From positions 50,363,724-50,427,723 of the forward strand of contig NC_087068.1 in assembly GCF_963678635.1 (NCBI RefSeq): a DNA stretch of 64,000 bases, read 5' to 3'. The DNA comes from Symsagittifera roscoffensis. Lineage: Eukaryota; Xenacoelomorpha; Acoela; Convolutidae. Positions 39,501 through 48,884 of this stretch are shown piece by piece. Under the pieces are notes generated by a model. That model was not told the origin of the DNA and did no database searches. It saw only the letters and a program-made list of their open reading frames with translations. The position numbers and the translations under genes were made by a program. Position 1 is the first letter of the stretch, and each line of letters begins with the position of its first letter.

Positions 39501-42500
39501 GTTTAGAAATGAATGGATGTTGTTTGTTAAGTCGTTGAAAAAATGTTAATTGAGTACTATTTGCTCATCTGTATTTTTCTTTAATTTGTAATTTACAATT
39601 TAGGATTTTAGTTATTGGTTTTTATTTTCGAGTTTCTTTCATACATAATAAGGTTTTGGGTGAATTTTTCTGCTAGTTCTTCATCTGAGTCTTGAATAAT
39701 GTTTATGTGTGACTTAATTGTCTGAATATTGTTTACAAACTGTTATTTTCAATTTTTGTTACTTCTATTCTCATTATGATTTCTGCTTGTTCCAGTTTGT
39801 CTACAAATTTGCGGAAATCTGTATCAAGTTTGTGAACTGATGATGGATGTGATGCTCTCCTTTGTATTGTAAATATTTTTGTTTGTGGGGTTAAGTTCAT
39901 CATTAGAATTTTGGTCACTTTTATGTTTAAATAGTCGCGTCTGTTTAGAGAATAATCTTTTTGTACGAGTTTCTACTCGTACAGCAAGTTGGTTTTATAG
40001 TTCGATTTGGAATGTTTGCGTTGCTGATGGCTATCTATAGGATAAAATTTAAAAATGAACGGATGTTGTTTGTTAGTTTGTTGAAAAAATGTTAATTGAG
40101 TAGTTTTTTTTCATCTGTATTTATTTTTAATATGTAATTTACAATTTAAGATTTTAATTATTGGTTTTTATTTTGTAAAAATTGGTTTTCCTCCGATATT
40201 GCGTTTAATATCTGTGATTTGAAACGTTTGCTTAAATGGTTTCATTAGGAGTTTATTTTGCTCCATCGTTCTTGTTGGTATGAGAGGTATTGCATGTTCC
40301 CATAACTTTTTATATTTGTGCCTTGTGTGGTAGCAAATTTGCTTTAAGTTTTGACAATGGGAGTTTAAGATATAATGAATGTATTTTGTTCCTTGTATTA
40401 ACGTCAATAGTTTTTTTGTTCTGCTCCTGAATCTATAAAAAATCTTTTTCAATGTCTAGTGGTTGAAAAATTTTGTTTTTCGGGCTTTCTAAGAGAAGCG
40501 GATTTATCCAAAAATTTTCGCTAGACGGGGATGTTTTTGGAGTTGTATTTTGATATTCGTATATGCATGATCATCGACAATATGGGGGTTCTAATTTGCT
40601 ATAGCTGTTTGGTCAATATTTAATTTGTTGAAATTAGAGTTATGATATTCATTTTAGTAGTAATCTGAGTAAACTGGAATTTTACTTTCGTCGTGTTTGT
40701 TCTTATCTTTTTACTAACAAAAATTGCTTTTCTTTTTATTTTCGTCATCTGTGCTGTTGATTTTGTTGCATTTCTGAAGTGTTTGTGTTTTCTTTTCCTG
40801 GTGTGTCTGAAGTTGTTTCATTTAAAACGTGTACTTCTTTTTATCTGTTTTCAGTGTTTAGGATTACTGCTTCTATAATTAAAAAATTTTCTTTCTGAAA
40901 ACTGTGAAATATTTTGATGTGGTGACTGAAAATAAAATCCCGATCTGTTTTGGTGGCTATTATTTCTAGGTCTATAGCTACATGACTTTTCACGGGACCC
41001 GTTGTTGTAGTTTCTGTTATTTGACTAATGTTACGAATTCGTCCATCTGGGATCATCGTCCTCGAAAATAATTGGTGTACACAATTGTGATCTGCTATAG
41101 CTAGGTGGAAGGAGTTTCTCTGATTAATTATTGCTCGAATGTTCTATTTCGGTAGATTTTGGTCTTTCTTCATGTATTGATAAAAAGATTTCATAGTTTT
41201 TTTTTGTTCTTGTGGTCCATTTGATTTATTTTCTTGTTTTTGTCTACATTTAGCAACACTGTGTCCGTATCTACGGCAATCCATTTTTTAAATGAAGGTT
41301 TTACTCTAGTGTTCGAGTTTCTCTCATACATAATAAGACTTTGGGTAAACTTTTCTGCTAACTCTTCATCTGAGTCTTGAATGTTGTTTATGTGTGAGGT
41401 AATTGCCTGAAAATTGTTTACAAACTGTAATTTTCAATTTTTGTTACTTCCATTTTCATCATGATTTCTGCTTGTTCCAATTTGTCTACAAGTTTGCGGA
41501 AGTCTGTATCAAGTTCGTGAACTGTTGATGGATTTGATGCACTCCTTTGTATTGCAAATGTTTTTATTTGCGGGATTAAGTTCATCATTAGAATTTCGGT
41601 CAATATTGTGTTTAAATAGTCGTGTGTCTTTAGAGAATAATCCTTTTGTACGAGTTTCTAGACTCTTACAGCAAATTGGTTTTATAGTTTGATTCGGAAG
41701 GTTACGAGTTTTTTCTACATAAAACTCTTTGATGTTGTTTTTTTTTCTCAGTCAAACAATTTTGAAACTTTTTGCTTAAAACGTTTCCAATCAGATTTAT
41801 TTTTATGCGTTAGAGAGAAATCCTTTTTTGGGATGCACCGTCGGGCTTTGTTTGTATTAGTACTGTTCTGTACGCCTATAATTCCAATTTTGATGAAGTG
41901 GTGTATTCATAGGTTCTGGTCCTATATTCATTATTAGATTAGCTGTGACAGCGTTCAAATCATCTTCTACTGAGTGTTCAGGGTCTGCTTCTGTGAAAAC
42001 TTTTAGTTAAAGATATTTGGATGTAAAAGACGACCCACCGATAAGGTATGTATTGTCATTTGAAATGATTCTGCTGTATTAGGTTTTTGTGTAGAATTTG
42101 TGAGTTGGTTTTCTTTAATTTCTTGTTATTGTAGATAAAAAGCGAATAGAATTTCATCTTTCAATGATTCTGGTTGATAGCCTTGAGTGTTTGTTTGATA
42201 ATGTGATTGTATGCTATGGTTTATTTGAGTGAATTGTGGTCTTATATGGTATTTTTTTTGTATTTGTTGTTGTCTTGATGAATTTTTTAGGGTTCAAACA
42301 AATCTGATTGGAAAATACCATCTGGTTGACCAATGTCATTCTATTTTTTCCATGGTTTGAGTTATTTTGTTGTTGATTTCGATTGAGATACTCTTCATCT
42401 TCTGAAAAATTTGGTTGGTTTCCTTTGACTTGTATACAATGTGGGTTATAATTATTTTGTAGGAAAAACACATTGTTGTCAGTCCGACCTGTTTGAGTTT

Positions 42501-45500
42501 TCTCTTATCATTAAAACTTACAGATTGAGTTATTTGGTTTCTAGGCGTGTATTGATTGTAGTTATATTCTTGAGGCAGAGATTGTGTTGTAATGATTGAT
42601 CGTACTTTTGGATTGCTGATATTATTGTCTGTATGAAAATCGTAATTACGATTTGCAGAATTATTGCCAATAGAAAACTTTGGTTTCTTTAATGGACGTT
42701 TTATAGTTACTGAGAGGTATGTTTCATAATCATTTAACAAAATGGTTAAAGATCCAAGAAAGGTCGTGATGATCTTGAAATAAACTTACGTTAGTCAATT
42801 CAAATCTGTTGTTTGTTTTAGTTGAAGAAGAACAATAACTGAAAACTTACCCGAGAAATAAGGAACTATATATTTTTATAAAAACCGATCATTAATTATT
42901 TTTACTAACTATTTTTTTTTCTCTTTTATCTATCATTGAACATTATGTTTCTGAAGTTTTTACAAAATGACTGTTAATTTTAAGAGTTTGAGGTAGTTGG
43001 AAGTTTTGTCGTCGACTAGGTATTCATTTATAAAACAAACTGTGCATCGTATTTAAATTTTTAAATATTCTGCTTTATAAATACTTTTACGGCTCTATTA
43101 TTTGCAGTTCAATTAATTGACAGATGATTAATCGTTGTAGTCTGTTTTTTCGTTTTACAATCTAGAATTGTTTACTGTCCTGGTTGTGAGCTTGTTGTAA
43201 GTTTGTTTTTGAATTGACTTGATTAAAATTATTGAGAGGTGGAAATAGGCAAAATTTATTTTCGATTTGTTTGACCTGTTTTTCGCTTTTTTCGAACCTG
43301 ATTTGTATTCTATGTTTGCCTGTTCTAAATTTAAACTAGCATAGTTCTGCTCGAGACTCGCTTGGTCACACCAGATGAGTGTAAGTCCGGGGTGGCTTTC
43401 TCACAGTAATTTTGGATGAAGTACACCGTCTGTTCGTCAAGGTATCTTGTTTTCGACCGGATAGACTCGTGCAAACGCATATGCTAATACCAATCCTAAT
43501 TGTACTCTTATAATTCCTAGTCTCAATAGCTCTAGTATATACTGGTGTTCTTGCGAGGTTAGAGGAGAGGAAGAGTAACTGTTTGCTGAGTTAAATTTTT
43601 TCTTTTCTGACTGAAACTACTATAAATAATTTCAGCCTTACAATTTTTTATTCATGGATCATGATTGGTTAGTTCTAAGTATTTTACAGTGATAGTTATC
43701 ATGAATATAAATGAGTATATTAAATGCTTGTTTTGAACTGGTTCCAAGAGGGATGTCTAAAGTATAATGGATATCAATTTGCAAAAATTCCACAAAATGT
43801 CAAAGTTTTGAAATCGAGAATGTCTTGAGTAATGCAGAGTTTTGTTCCAACTTGTTTGTGCTCGGGGTGCCTTTTTTTGTTTCCAGACCAATTTTGACTA
43901 TTCAACTAGCAATTTTTGATGGTTTATTCAAAATAAGATTGCAAATTGTTGTTGTCCTGAGTTCAAATATAAAATGGGATTTTACCTGTGACCATTTTTT
44001 ATAGAGTTATTGGGGCTTAAAGGTTATCAATTAGAACTATTTGGGACAATCAACGCGCGAAACATTGGCGCATATTCCCATACAAAACATTCCAATACAA
44101 AACAACCCGAAAAAAACTTCTGATGAGCAAAAAAAGCAATCCGATACAAAACAGTTCGGCATAAGGTTACCGGTGGGTGCACTATGCGCCTATGCGCGCG
44201 TCGGCGCTTGCTTAGCGGCAATAACTTGCTCTAATTTTCATTTTGAGTCCTACTTTCTGCTCGAAACACGTTGGCGCGACTGCGCTGGTAACCATTTTGT
44301 TGTCTATGTTTGTTGAACAAACGACAATTTTCGGCCTATTGGCACGATAAAACATTTATTGCTTTAGACTGTTTTTCGGACTGTTTTGTATCGTACTGTT
44401 TTTTGGTTTATTTGCATGCTTTTTGTATTGGGCTGTTTTGCATTGAACTTTTTGTACAGCACGGAAAAATTTTGTACGCGGAGATTTAATCCGAACTAGA
44501 ATTGTTCAAAATTGATTTGAAGCATGCTTTTTAGTCTATTAAATTATTGCTTGGTGCGAGTTTTTGTTCAAATTTTTGTAACGAAAGTAACGGGATGTTC
44601 GTGCCCGGTTGTTTTTTTTTCTTCAGACAAGTTTCGACTTGTTAACAAGCCATTTTTGATCAAACATTTTTTATAGCATTCAAAAAGTATTGCCGTTCAG
44701 TTTGAATTAAAAAATTACCTTTGAGCAATTTTCGTAAAGCTATGGGGGTGTAAAGATTGCTATTTAGGCCAATTTGTGACAATTAATGCGCGGGCGGAAA
44801 ATTAATCCGTCTAAGAAATCGTTCCAAATTGGTTGGAGGAAGCTTATTTGCCATTATTGATTTTTTAGTAGGAGCAAAATCTATTCCTTTGTACTTGATA
44901 TGGCGTGTGGGGTGATGATTTTCCAAAAAAAGTTCAAATGTAAAAAAAAGCATTTCGTTTTTTTTTATTATATTAAATTATATATTATTTAAATTTTTTC
45001 AATTTAATTTAAAAAAATCAATTTAAAAAGAAATCCATTTTTTGAGCAAACAGTTGCTAAATAGACCTTTAAGTGCAGTCCGAACATTCAAGTTGATATA
45101 AGCAGTCTTGTTATCCATCGTAAAGATATTAATCGTTTTGATGGATATTGTTTAGCGATAAATTTCTTTTGAAATGCGTACTCATTTGAACTACATGCAA
45201 GATTTGCAAGATTTGTTGTAGTGGGTCGATGCAAGCCTGAGCCCATCAGCGTCCATGTGTTTCATTAAAAACGGGCCCGGGCTTGAAACTTTTGTTTCCC
45301 AATCCGGCTGGCAGGGCCACGGCTCGGGCCCGGGCCTAAAATGCAGGCCCGGTTCCAACTCTATGGATAACGCACAAGTTGAGCTCAAACCGGAAACAAA
45401 TTCAAGTTCAAACTCAGTGAGCTCGTTGTCTCCCTATTTAGTTTGCAATCGAATCTTATGAAAATAGAATCTCGTCAAATTATGTACCATTCCGAAAATT

Positions 45501-45963
45501 TGAAAACTAAATGCCGGAGATTTTCATTTTTTTGAAATTTGTAAATACATTGATCAAGGAAAACTTTAATAATTCCAAGTCGAATACTTTAAGCTCAAAT
45601 ATCTCCCAGACATTATCTATGCTGTTTCTGTTCAAGTTCGATGTAAATTTCTTAGTAAACTGTACAAATGAGTTACTCAAAAATTTCATTGGCAAAATAA
45701 ATTGATGCATTTTATTTAAGCTTCATTTTTCCTTGAGTTCTAGAGATCCTTGATCTGAAACATATGTAAAAATATGTGGATTTTAGTATAGTTAAAAAGT
45801 ACAATAATAAGGGTTTATATTGTAAGAGTATGTGTCGAATGTGATTTAAGCCGAGCTTGGTTTTGTAATGAAAACTGTTTTTAAGGTGATGGAGATAGCG
45901 ATTGAAGATGACCCGGCAGTGATGACATGCACCGGAATACAACATGCTAAGGCCTGGGTGTGA
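21413..45963 (+). CDS. PRDX5: peroxiredoxin-5-like gene, four coding exons (gene span)
   Basis: Exons 21,413-21,511, 24,274-24,456, 25,065-25,184 and 45,886-45,963 join in frame into 159 residues, the usual size of the mature enzyme. Peroxiredoxin-5 reduces hydrogen peroxide, alkyl hydroperoxides and peroxynitrite with thioredoxin. The GAFTPTC motif puts the peroxidatic Cys at residue 47. A Cys in IACITVND is at 71, the active-site Arg lies in SGRF near 125, and the resolving Cys in VMTCTG is at 149, all close to the animal enzyme. No targeting peptide is encoded from this ATG; an upstream exon might add one. The last intron is 20.7 kb and contains LTR element 2 in antisense. Introns 1 and 2 lack GT donors. 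No frame break is seen, so the gene is probably functional. Confidence 0.88.
22740..23130. repeat. AAGGTA / TACCTT-rich repeat stretch
   Basis: ACCTTAA and TTAAGGT words recur about every 20-30 bases in both orientations. The end is a roughly 52-bp unit (TTTTTTGGGG, AAAATTAGGGTAAAAATACC, TAATGAT) present twice in tandem at about 23,025-23,130. Confidence 0.6.
23591..23676 (-). mobile_element. possible tRNA-derived SINE head
   Basis: On the minus strand CGGCGCG is followed by TGGCTGATTGG (A-box-like). About 45 bases on comes GATCGAACAC (B-box-like), then TAGCCG, which could partly pair with CGGC. Spacing fits a tRNA-like head, but it does not match the other SINE family and only one copy was seen. 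Confidence 0.35.
24274..24456 (+). CDS. PRDX5: PRDX5 exon 2 with peroxidatic cysteine
   Basis: 61 codons after an AG acceptor (GAGTGTAG). It contains LLVGVVGAFTPTC, IACITVNDIFVCNEW and ends GDKLE. The exon-3 start ILADEMGEF continues the family alignment with no gap. The bases after the exon are ATTTGC, so no GT or GC donor fits. Confidence 0.88.
24457..25064 (+). other. PRDX5 intron 2, non-canonical ends
   Basis: 608 bp. As placed by protein alignment it begins AT and ends AG. Sliding by identical bases allows AG-GT. Dropping the Glu codon would give GA-AG. No GT donor can be used without losing conserved residues or frame. No other exon is seen inside. Confidence 0.55.
25065..25184 (+). 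CDS. PRDX5: PRDX5 exon 3
   Basis: 40 codons after acceptor GTTGTAG. ILADEMGEFAQAIG, then GNVRSGRFLMLVVDNK, which includes the conserved Arg of the active site. It ends with a canonical AAG/GTCAGA donor. Confidence 0.88.
25185..25590 (+). other. start of PRDX5 intron 3, left of element 2
   Basis: T-rich sequence, then a G run at about 25,505. No exon seen. The short ORFs here are not conserved. Confidence 0.5.
25595..25790 (-). repeat. 3' LTR of element 2, end portion only recognisable
   Basis: The first 130 bp from 25,595 align with the right-hand LTR from 43,376 (TAAGTCCGGG, GTAATTT-GGAT, GTACACC-TCTGTT, TCGTGCA, CTAAT-CC), at roughly 75-80% identity. A GAAGAG-rich piece to about 25,790 may continue it. 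The rest of U3, including the hairpin, is not recognisable and may be deleted. Confidence 0.6.
26036..29178. repeat. 3.1-kb tandem duplication inside element 2, copy 1
   Basis: Begins GCGATCTTGGCTCTATAC and is repeated from 29,179 with only scattered single-base differences, near 99% identity by eye. It covers, on the minus strand, env from just after the ectodomain through membrane anchor, tail and 3' region. Confidence 0.9.
26200..33500 (-). pseudogene. env-like region of element 2, partly duplicated
   Basis: Matches to the env-like region of element 1, from N- to C-terminal end: 33.1-33.4 kb (VTQCKPEP-like), 32,875-33,117 (HGRLTY, WIPHIE), 32,636-32,914 (EIMFSDSKF, CDPTTR), 32.25 kb (NNTYFGAIHYDIH), about 28.3 and 31.4 kb (membrane anchor, SYAMFSVLNGIY), then 27,595-27,921 and 30,739-31,065 (FLAHDE and a Ser-rich tail), and 30,418-30,651 (LDYFIQNQQQL). 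The last parts are present twice because of the 3.1-kb duplication. Stops and frameshifts are frequent. Confidence 0.65.
29179..32323. repeat. 3.1-kb tandem duplication inside element 2, copy 2
   Basis: Direct copy of 26,036-29,178. It ends at GTTATTTGTTGGT, where copy 1 has GCTATTTGTTGGT followed by AT and the start of copy 2. The junction has almost no shared bases, which suggests template switching or end joining and not recombination between pre-existing repeats. Confidence 0.9.
33501..36150 (-). other. element 2 between integrase and env
   Basis: Corresponds in position to the spacer and Pro/Ser/Thr-rich ORF of element 1. T- and G-rich on the plus strand. No conserved ORF was recognised; the plus-strand ORF at 33,857-34,063 has no supported function. 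Confidence 0.4.
36200..36950 (-). pseudogene. integrase of element 2
   Basis: Minus-strand fragments carry NNGTEF (36,595-36,620), where the second catalytic Asp of the usual DNGTEF is Asn, and then the catalytic Glu region ahead of MNRSIQENFQ. SSPHEIVFNQQPW follows at 36,380-36,450, the conserved end of the Ty3/gypsy core. A degraded HHCC region lies near 36.8-36.95 kb. The Glu segment deleted from element 1 is present here. Confidence 0.7.
37433..37627 (-). pseudogene. RNase H end of pol, element 2
   Basis: YRFQMIVIKFPSLHIVW followed by TADKIL, matching the broken RNase H end in element 1 (about 9,645-9,720), where the Trp is a TGA stop. Upstream RNase H sequence on this strand is replaced by an inverted copy. 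Confidence 0.7.
37605..37925 (+). pseudogene. inverted copy of RT thumb and RNase H inside element 2
   Basis: Plus-strand frame reads VYKMQVYLRPFDNILRQQ and SIEWTVEHQK, then with shifts LVSANSR and a region matching the start of RNase H. The same RT segment lies on the minus strand at 37,940-38,140. The two make an inverted repeat with arms of about 190 bp. Confidence 0.8.
37900..38157 (-). pseudogene. RT thumb of element 2
   Basis: MLNFLSNYVYKMQVYLRPF, then SIEWTVEHQK, matching 9,230-9,370 of element 1. It reads on into antisense of the inverted copy. Confidence 0.8.
38250..38910 (-). pseudogene. RT fingers and palm of element 2
   Basis: Minus-strand pieces: FEEYEIISPVIKKEQPKR (38.8 kb), a DMNSA phrase near 38.58 kb, FNRLFYGISIGPAAFSAF (38,450-38,510) and FSDDNL at 38,385-38,400 in place of the usual YxDD box. 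This is the domain missing from element 1. Several stops and shifts disable it. Confidence 0.75.
39470..41700 (-). pseudogene. gag to protease region of element 2 with nested duplication
   Basis: Two related ORFs, 41,418-41,603 and 39,733-39,918, share the phrases RASHPSSVH/SASNPSTVH and DFRKLVDKLEQAEI. They lie in duplicated blocks (39,630-40,010 and 41,310-41,700, roughly 88% alike by eye). A second block (39,470-39,630) is repeated at 40,015-40,175. A degraded zinc knuckle C-x4-GH-x4-C lies at 41,245-41,285, its first Cys lost to a stop. No aspartic protease motif was recognised with confidence. Confidence 0.6.
42214..42740 (-). pseudogene. N-terminal gag-like region of element 2
   Basis: Overlapping ORFs of 134 and 85 residues, Asn/Gln/Lys-rich, in the gag position after the LTR and leader. 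No domain recognised. They may be parts of one frame split by a shift. Confidence 0.4.
43355..43375 (-). promoter_or_regulatory. primer-binding site of element 2
   Basis: On the minus strand TGGTGTGACC starts one base inside the LTR end, matching TGGTGCGACC of element 1. It supports the LTR boundary at 43,376. Confidence 0.6.
43376..43746 (-). repeat. 5' LTR of element 2
   Basis: 371 bp. Minus-strand start TGGAACCAG and end ACTCA as in element 1. It keeps the TATAAGAGTA box and a weakened CTGAAA hairpin. It is followed on the plus strand by the target copy AGAG. Confidence 0.85.
43760..44790. repeat. diverged direct repeat flanking a foldback
   Basis: A block at 43,780-44,050 (TTTCCAGACCAATTTTGACT, CAACTAGCAATTTTTGAT, GACAATCAACGCGCG) recurs at 44,510-44,790 (TCAGACAAGTTTCGACT, AACAAGCCATTTTTGAT, GACAATTAATGCGCG), about 730 bp apart. 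Between them lies an inverted-repeat segment rich in ATACAAAACA words (44,080-44,160) and their complements (44,375-44,455). No gene. Confidence 0.5.
44800..45885 (+). other. end of PRDX5 intron 3
   Basis: AT-rich apart from a short GC-rich patch (45,270-45,355) with three GGGCCCGGGC-type words. No exon recognised. The intron ends TTTTTAAG at 45,885. Confidence 0.5.
45886..45963 (+). CDS. PRDX5: PRDX5 exon 4, C-terminus with resolving cysteine
   Basis: 25 codons and TGA. VMEIAIEDDPAVMTCTG matches the family end in which the resolving Cys lies in a TC[ST] context, then QHAKAWV. It is in frame with exon 3. It is too short to stand out by ORF length and was identified by matching the expected C-terminal motif. 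Confidence 0.85.
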   Translation: MMEIAIEDDPAVMTCTGIQHAKAWV

Positions 45964-46700
45964 ACAAATTTAATAATTGTCACCATCATCCGCCCCTTGA
46001 CAATTATGATAGGGAACGTATTCTCCATCATTATCATCAAAAACAACTATCAACAAACCAGCAAATATCAACTAGATAGTCATCATCATCTATGTCAGGC
46101 GTCATGCATGATTGATTGTATCAGTATAAATTATTATTGTCAATGGGAAAATTTCCTCTAGATATAACAAAAAATTCATCATATTTGTAGAGTGACCCAT
46201 TATCTGTGCAAAAAAATTGTTAAAATGTCAGGCTCAAATTAAACGATGGCCTGTTTTCTTCTAGAGATCTTCTAGGGAGCAGTAGTTGGAAATTGAAGCC
46301 AAAAAAATTTGCTCATTCGTAGTACGAGATTTTCTTTTCATTTAAATAATGGAAAAGCATAAATTGTACACTCCGTCATTCTTAAGAAAATGACCTTGGA
46401 TGAAATCAAAGCTCAAAAATCAACAAATAAATTTAGGCTGCTGTAAAAACCCCTGCAGCAACCCCTTTTCGGCCTCATCAAAAATCGTCTAAAAATGTCT
46501 TTCAAAATATAACCTTAAAACATTTTATTCCTGGTGACGTGATAACCTTGCAAAACTGCTAATAAATGATTTCAGTTCCGTTTTTAATTTCAGTGACTGG
46601 GTTGTATCGTATGAAATACGCGGTTATTAAAATTGAGGGACATGTCTCGTTTGCAGAAAAAGTGAGGGGGTTACTGGTCTCATCTGCTAATATAACTTGT
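45964..46700. other. downstream of PRDX5, no gene seen
   Basis: Probably 3' UTR followed by intergenic sequence. I could not place a polyadenylation site with confidence. Confidence 0.4.
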
Positions 46701-46719
46701 CATGAAAAAATGAAATTAG

Positions 46720-48000
46720 GGAACAACATTTAAAATTGAAGGGGACACGTTCATCATAACCTACGAAAATTAGATGATGAAAAAATGAGTTTGATACATG
46801 TTCAAACATTTAAAAAATAAATCCAGCGACAAAAAAAAACTAATTGACTGCGGGGTTCACTGACATGTTGAGGAATCCAGCGTAAAAAGGACAAATTTTT
46901 GCGGAATCCACTGACAAACAGGGAAACCAGCGACACTTCCCTTCAATTTACTCCAACTGCAAAAATGGATTTGTCTGCGGAATCCAAAATAAGTATGTCT
47001 TAGCATTTGTCTGCAAAACCCGCATTTTCACTGGATTCCAAACTTTTGCTCGCCAGCTAAAAATTAGTTTAAGCGCCTTGCTTTAACATTTGTCTTTCGA
47101 TTCCATCAAACTTCAACTTCGAAGGCGTTTCGAAACGCTGGGGAATCCAACACAAATTTTGCGGATTCTATAGTGAATGTATGCGGAATCCAAACCACTA
47201 CCAAAGTACCCGAGCTTGGCGTCGTTAAGTTTTGATGAATTTTACCTTCTAATACAAATTGACAGTTATCTTTTTTTCGCTTGATTGCAATTTTTTAAAC
47301 ATTGCAATTCGAATTTGAAACTTGAAAATGCATCTAGTTTTTAAGGCTACAAAAACAACAAGAAAAAAGTGGGTTTGAAGCGAATGCTAATTTTTGAAAC
47401 TATTTAATGTGAAAGTGGAGTGGATACGTTCTTCACATAATTTACGAAAATGAGATGTTGAAAAAACTGGTTTGTTATATGTTCAAACATTTGAAAATGT
47501 GCTTATGGAAATCCGCGACAAAAAGAACTAAATGAATGAGAAACTCTTTGACACGTTATGGAAACAAGCGACAAAAAGAACAAATCTTTTGCGGAATCCA
47601 CTGGTAAACAGTGGAGTCCAGCGAACTTTCATTTCAATTTACTCAAACTGCAAAACGCATTTGTCCGAAGAATTTGAAGCAAGTATGTCTTAGCATTTGC
47701 CTCCAAAATCCGCATAGTCATTGGATTCAAAAATTTTGATCACTAGCTAAATTTGAATTTTAGCGCTTAGTATTTAAAGATTTGTAAACCGGTTATATCA
47801 GATTTTCGGCTTCAAAGGCGTTTCAAAATTTTGCGGAACCCAACAAAAATCTTGCGGATTCTAGGGACATTGTATGCGGAATCCAAACCGCTACCAAAGT
47901 ACCTGAGCTTGGCGTCGTTTTATTTTCATAATTTTCACCCACTAATTCAAATTGATTGTTATCTTTTTTGCGCTCGATTGCAATTTAAAACTAGCGAGAG
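46720..48000. repeat. two diverged copies of a roughly 690-bp tandem unit
   Basis: Blocks around TTTGCGGAATCCACTG (near 46,900 and 47,590), AAGTATGTCTTAGCATTTG, GATTC-AA, then ATGCGGAATCCAAACC-CTACCAAAGTACC and GAGCTTGGCGTCGTT occur twice in order. The word GGAATCC recurs many times within each copy. No coding signal. Confidence 0.65.
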
Positions 48001-48588
48001 AGGAGGGGGCAGTTACCACATAGATAAACTGCATCGGCTGATACTAGCCATGTACAATAAGGTTAAATTTTTTATACAGAATTATAACGCCACAAACAAA
48101 TCCTTTTGTATATGGCTAAAAAGTTTCAAAGAATTCGGTGAGTGAAAAAAAAGGCATGTGTTTATAAAATATATAGTTTATCTTCGCGCATGAAAGAAAA
48201 TTGAGTTTAAAAAACACTTGGTGATTTTTGCACTTTTTGTACAAAATGGAGGAAGAAATTGTCGCAAATTTATGTTTTTTGTTTTGAAAAGAGCGTGTCA
48301 TAAAGGTGAAATTGCATGAAAATTTTTTTTATGCCCAATTTTTTCTCATTTAAACAAAACTGCCGTAAATTTGTTTGTTTGTGCTTTAAACCAATTCGAG
48401 ATCATTTTCGACAAAAAATTTTGATGAAAAAAACGCTTATCATATAATTTCTTGTATGAAAATTGTATAGTAGCATTTATTCAAAGACTCCATATATGAA
48501 ACTAGGTGATGAGCGTTTTTTGCATGGCCGTCTTCTTGAATAACGTCCTGGTTCTGCCAGAGAAAATTAGAAAAACTTCAGCTTAAAT
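48001..48588. other. intergenic, no gene seen
   Basis: AT-rich sequence without a supported feature. Confidence 0.4.
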
Positions 48589-48884
48589 CAGTGGCGTGTC
48601 GAGGTGGGGGGAAGCGAGGGGGACCGCTCCCCCCCCCCTCACTACTGGTTGCCAATTTTTTTTTCAGAAAGTAAAGTCCCCCCTTGGTATAAAAATTTTA
48701 TATAAATTTTTAGCAGACAAACTTTTAAAATTTTCTGAGGGCGCCATCGGCGCCAATATAACAAAAGTGCTGAAAACGTCAATTTTAGCCTTTTTGAAGT
48801 TTTTTTTTCGAAAAATTGCCAACAAACCCCCCCCCCCTACCTCCCCCCCCCCCCCCCCCAGAAAAGATTCTGCGCACGCCACTT
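48589..48884. mobile_element. MITE with CAGTGGCGTG ends
   Basis: Starts CAGTGGCGTG and ends CACGCCACT, with long G and C runs just inside each end, the same ends as the element at 20,611. Flanking 8-mers GCTTAAAT and GCTGAAGT match at 6 of 8 places, so the target duplication is plausible but decayed. No protein is encoded. Confidence 0.5.

Larger units (their letters stand above)
25595..43746 (-). mobile_element. LTR retrotransposon 2, relative of element 1, rearranged
   Basis: Inserted antisense inside PRDX5 intron 3. Its outer ends mirror element 1: the plus-strand left end is TGAGTTTAAGTCC and the right end is GTTCCA. The 4-bp AGAG flanks both (25,591-25,594 and 43,747-43,750). On the minus strand the order is LTR, primer site, gag, RT, RNase H, integrase, env, LTR. 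All frames are heavily broken. The 18.2 kb length includes a 3.1-kb tandem duplication of the env and 3' region, a smaller gag duplication and an inverted RT/RNase H copy. The LTRs are clearly more diverged from each other than those of element 1. Confidence 0.88.

Noticed and set aside
45270-45355. GGGCCCGGGC-rich patch as a CpG-island promoter
   Set aside because: Only about 85 bp, made of three copies of one word, inside a large intron; more likely a repeat fragment.
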